In this document: in pieces, positions 12,600 to 13,848 of the stretch
Layout of the letters: each line of letters begins with the position of its first letter
How positions within the stretch are numbered: the first letter of the stretch is position 1
Assembly: GCA_964555735.1 (NCBI GenBank)
Contig: CAZKTS010000407.1
Span: 1-13,848, forward strand
Reading direction: 5' to 3'
Length of the DNA: 13,848 bases
DNA from: CAZKTS01 sp964555735
GTDB lineage: Bacteria > Actinomycetota > Acidimicrobiia > IMCC26256 > PALSA-555
Program-made: the position numbers and the translations under genes
The notes under the pieces: model-generated
The model's database searches: none
Told to the model about the DNA's origin: nothing
What the model saw: the letters and a program-made list of their open reading frames with translations, nothing else

Positions 12600-13375
12600 C
12601 CGTCGCGCGCGGCGGCGCGGGCGGCGGCGCGGGCGACGAACGTGTCGAACAGGCGCTGCTGCACCGGGTCGGTGGCCGCATTCTCCTCGGGGTGCCACTG
12701 GACCGCGACCAGGTCGACGCCGGGGAGCTCGAGCCCCTCGACCACGCCGTCGGCGGTGCGGGCGACGACGCGCAGGCCGTCACCCACCCTTCCGACGGCC
12801 TGGTGGTGATGGCACACGCACGCCCGCGGGTCGGTGGTGCCGATGCGCTCGGCCAGCAGCGAGTCGGGCTCGATGCGCACCTCGTTCACCGCGGGACCGC
12901 CGCCGAGTGCCGACGGAACGCCGTGGCTGCCGAGGCCCTCGCGGCCGGTGATGTGCTGGTCGAGCGACCCGCCCCGCGCGACGTTGAGCAGCTGCAGGCC
13001 GCGACAGATCGCCAGTGTCGGGATGCCCGTCTCGAGCGCGGCGTGGAGGAGCGCGAGCTCGAAGGCGTCGCTGTCGGCGTTGATGCCGACCGTCTTCTCG
13101 TGCCGCGCCTCGTCGTAGAGCGAGGGATCGAGGTCGTCGCCGCCGGTGAGCACGAGGCCGTCGAACCGTCCGAGCAGCGCGGCCGCGTCCTCGGCGCCGA
13201 GCGGTGCCGATTCGACGGGCGGTGGGTCGAGCAGCACGGGCAGGCCACCGGCGCGCCGCAGGCCACCGAAGTACGCGGACGGAAGCGCGGTCGCGGGCTC
13301 GGCCCAACCCTTCACCGCACCACCGCGCAGCGGTCGGCCGACGACGGCGATCAGAGGCTGGCGGCCGGGCTCCAC
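12596..13375 (-). CDS. Class I glutamine amidotransferase-like hydrolase (peptidase C26, gamma-glutamyl-GABA hydrolase/PuuD-like)
   Basis: A 259-aa cytosolic hydrolase of the peptidase C26 family, which cleaves gamma-glutamyl amide bonds such as that in gamma-glutamyl-GABA. The oxyanion-side strand reads LVLTGGDDLDP (74-84). The nucleophile is Cys124 in AICRGLQLLNV (122-132), and the other triad members are His228 and Glu230 in VQWHPE (225-230). HHHQAV (189-194) is the substrate-side motif typical of PuuD-like proteins. The GTG start lies seven bases after the stop of a glutamine synthetase-family gene, the partner expected for gamma-glutamylation followed by deglutamylation in putrescine catabolism. 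I leave the symbol empty because the oxidase and aldehyde dehydrogenase steps are not visible. Its stop shares CTAG with the convergent ligase. Confidence 0.88.
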   Translation of the reverse strand: MEPGRQPLIAVVGRPLRGGAVKGWAEPATALPSAYFGGLRRAGGLPVLLDPPPVESAPLGAEDAAALLGRFDGLVLTGGDDLDPSLYDEARHEKTVGINADSDAFELALLHAALETGIPTLAICRGLQLLNVARGGSLDQHITGREGLGSHGVPSALGGGPAVNEVRIEPDSLLAERIGTTDPRACVCHHHQAVGRVGDGLRVVARTADGVVEGLELPGVDLVAVQWHPEENAATDPVQQRLFDTFVARAAARAAARDG

Positions 13376-13382
13376 GAGCGCC

Positions 13383-13848
13383 TCAGTACTGCTCGAAGCA
13401 CCGGCGGCGCTCCCAGTCGGTGACGACGTTGGCGAACGCGAGCCACTCCTGCTTCGCGGTGTTCACGAGGTGCGCATGGACGTCATCGCCGAACGCGGTG
13501 CGGGCGAGCGCGCTGCCCTCGAGCGCGGTGATCGCGTCGACGATGTTCCACGGCACCCTCTCGACGTCGGTGGCCTCGTAGGCGTTGCCGGTGAAGATGG
13601 GTCCCGGGTCGAGCCCGCGCTCGATGCCGGCGAGCCCCGCCGCGATCGTCGCCGCGAACGCGAGGTAGGGGTTGACGTCGGCGCCGGGAATCCGGTTCTC
13701 GACGCGCGAGCTCGCGCCGCCGTGGCCGACGACCCGGAACCCGCAGCTGCGGTTGTCGCGACCCCACGCGATCGCGGTGGGCGCCCACGACTCCGGCTGG
13801 TAGCGCTTGTACGAGTTGACCGTCGGCGCCGAGAGCCACGCGAGCTCG
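13383..13848 (-). CDS. Glutamine synthetase-family enzyme (gamma-glutamylpolyamine synthetase-like), C-terminal part
   Basis: The last 154 residues of a glutamine synthetase-fold ligase; the start lies beyond the window's right edge, and the first whole codon read is at 13847. Visible conserved blocks are NSYKRYQPESWAP, WGRDNRSCGFRV and SRVENRIPGADVNPYLAFAA, the ATP- and glutamate-binding region. The closing helix ends WERRRCFEQY before TGA at 13383-13385. Family members join glutamate to ammonia or, in PuuA/GlnA3-type enzymes, to putrescine or other amines. Direct linkage (7 bp) to a PuuD-like gamma-glutamyl hydrolase argues for an amine rather than ammonia, but the deciding N-terminal half is not present. 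No promoter can be seen. Confidence 0.9.
   Translation of the reverse strand, partial: ELAWLSAPTVNSYKRYQPESWAPTAIAWGRDNRSCGFRVVGHGGASSRVENRIPGADVNPYLAFAATIAAGLAGIERGLDPGPIFTGNAYEATDVERVPWNIVDAITALEGSALARTAFGDDVHAHLVNTAKQEWLAFANVVTDWERRRCFEQY

Noticed and set aside
11019..12698. Long minus-strand open frame (559 codons) opposite the second ligase
   Set aside because: Composition is that of an antisense frame in GC-rich DNA (Arg/His/Val repeats); the plus strand encodes a full ligase with all core motifs.

Overview
This is a GC-rich (roughly 70% by eye) window from an actinobacterium. The evidence is three different F420-type luciferase-like oxidoreductases, a soluble bacterial P450, thiolase-like protein type 1, DUF202 pairs, GTG and even CTG starts, and TANNNT -10 boxes placed almost directly against start codons. 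An Acidimicrobiia-like or mycobacterium-related soil/aquatic lineage would fit, but that is inference. I see no rRNA, tRNA, CRISPR array, transposase or phage gene, and no gene-free stretch longer than 300 bases.

Layout. (1) 1-1946, plus strand: the tail of an MFS drug-efflux-type transporter, a beta-hydroxyacid dehydrogenase, and an F420-dependent LLM oxidoreductase. (2) 1947-2055: a 109-bp convergent gap holding two tandem copies of a structured hairpin repeat. (3) 2056-5603, minus strand: a tightly packed operon of LLM oxidoreductase, small EthD-like alpha/beta-barrel protein, cytochrome P450 and second LLM oxidoreductase. The last three are joined by CTGA and TGATG overlaps. (4) 5649-7127, plus strand: a thiolase-like protein divergent from that operon, with back-to-back promoters in 45 bp. 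(5) 7118-10193, minus strand: an operon of AMP-forming acyl-CoA ligase, a large EthD-like protein and two DUF202 membrane proteins. (6) 10277-12599, plus strand: an SDR dehydrogenase and a second AMP-forming ligase, divergent from operon 5 over an 83-bp promoter region. (7) 12596-13848, minus strand: a glutamine synthetase-family enzyme (cut by the window edge) followed by a class I glutamine amidotransferase-like hydrolase, the PuuA/PuuD type pair.

How the genes may work together. Regions 1 and 3-6 hold hydroxylating or flavin-type oxidation enzymes (P450, three LLM proteins), dehydrogenases (SDR, beta-hydroxyacid dehydrogenase), CoA activation (two ligases), a thiolase-fold protein and two EthD-like proteins. 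This is the usual composition of an oxidative catabolic island for a hydrophobic or cyclic carboxylic acid, terpenoid or steroid-like compound. The substrate cannot be read from the sequence, and no acyl-CoA dehydrogenase, hydratase, ferredoxin or regulator gene lies in the window. Region 7 looks like a separate glutamylated-amine (polyamine-type) catabolic unit.

The most unusual signals are the tandem hairpin repeat in the convergent gap, the P450 whose only credible start is CTG, a 17-bp tandem duplication spanning a stop codon, and the P450/LLM/EthD operon itself, whose combination I do not recognise as a described pathway.
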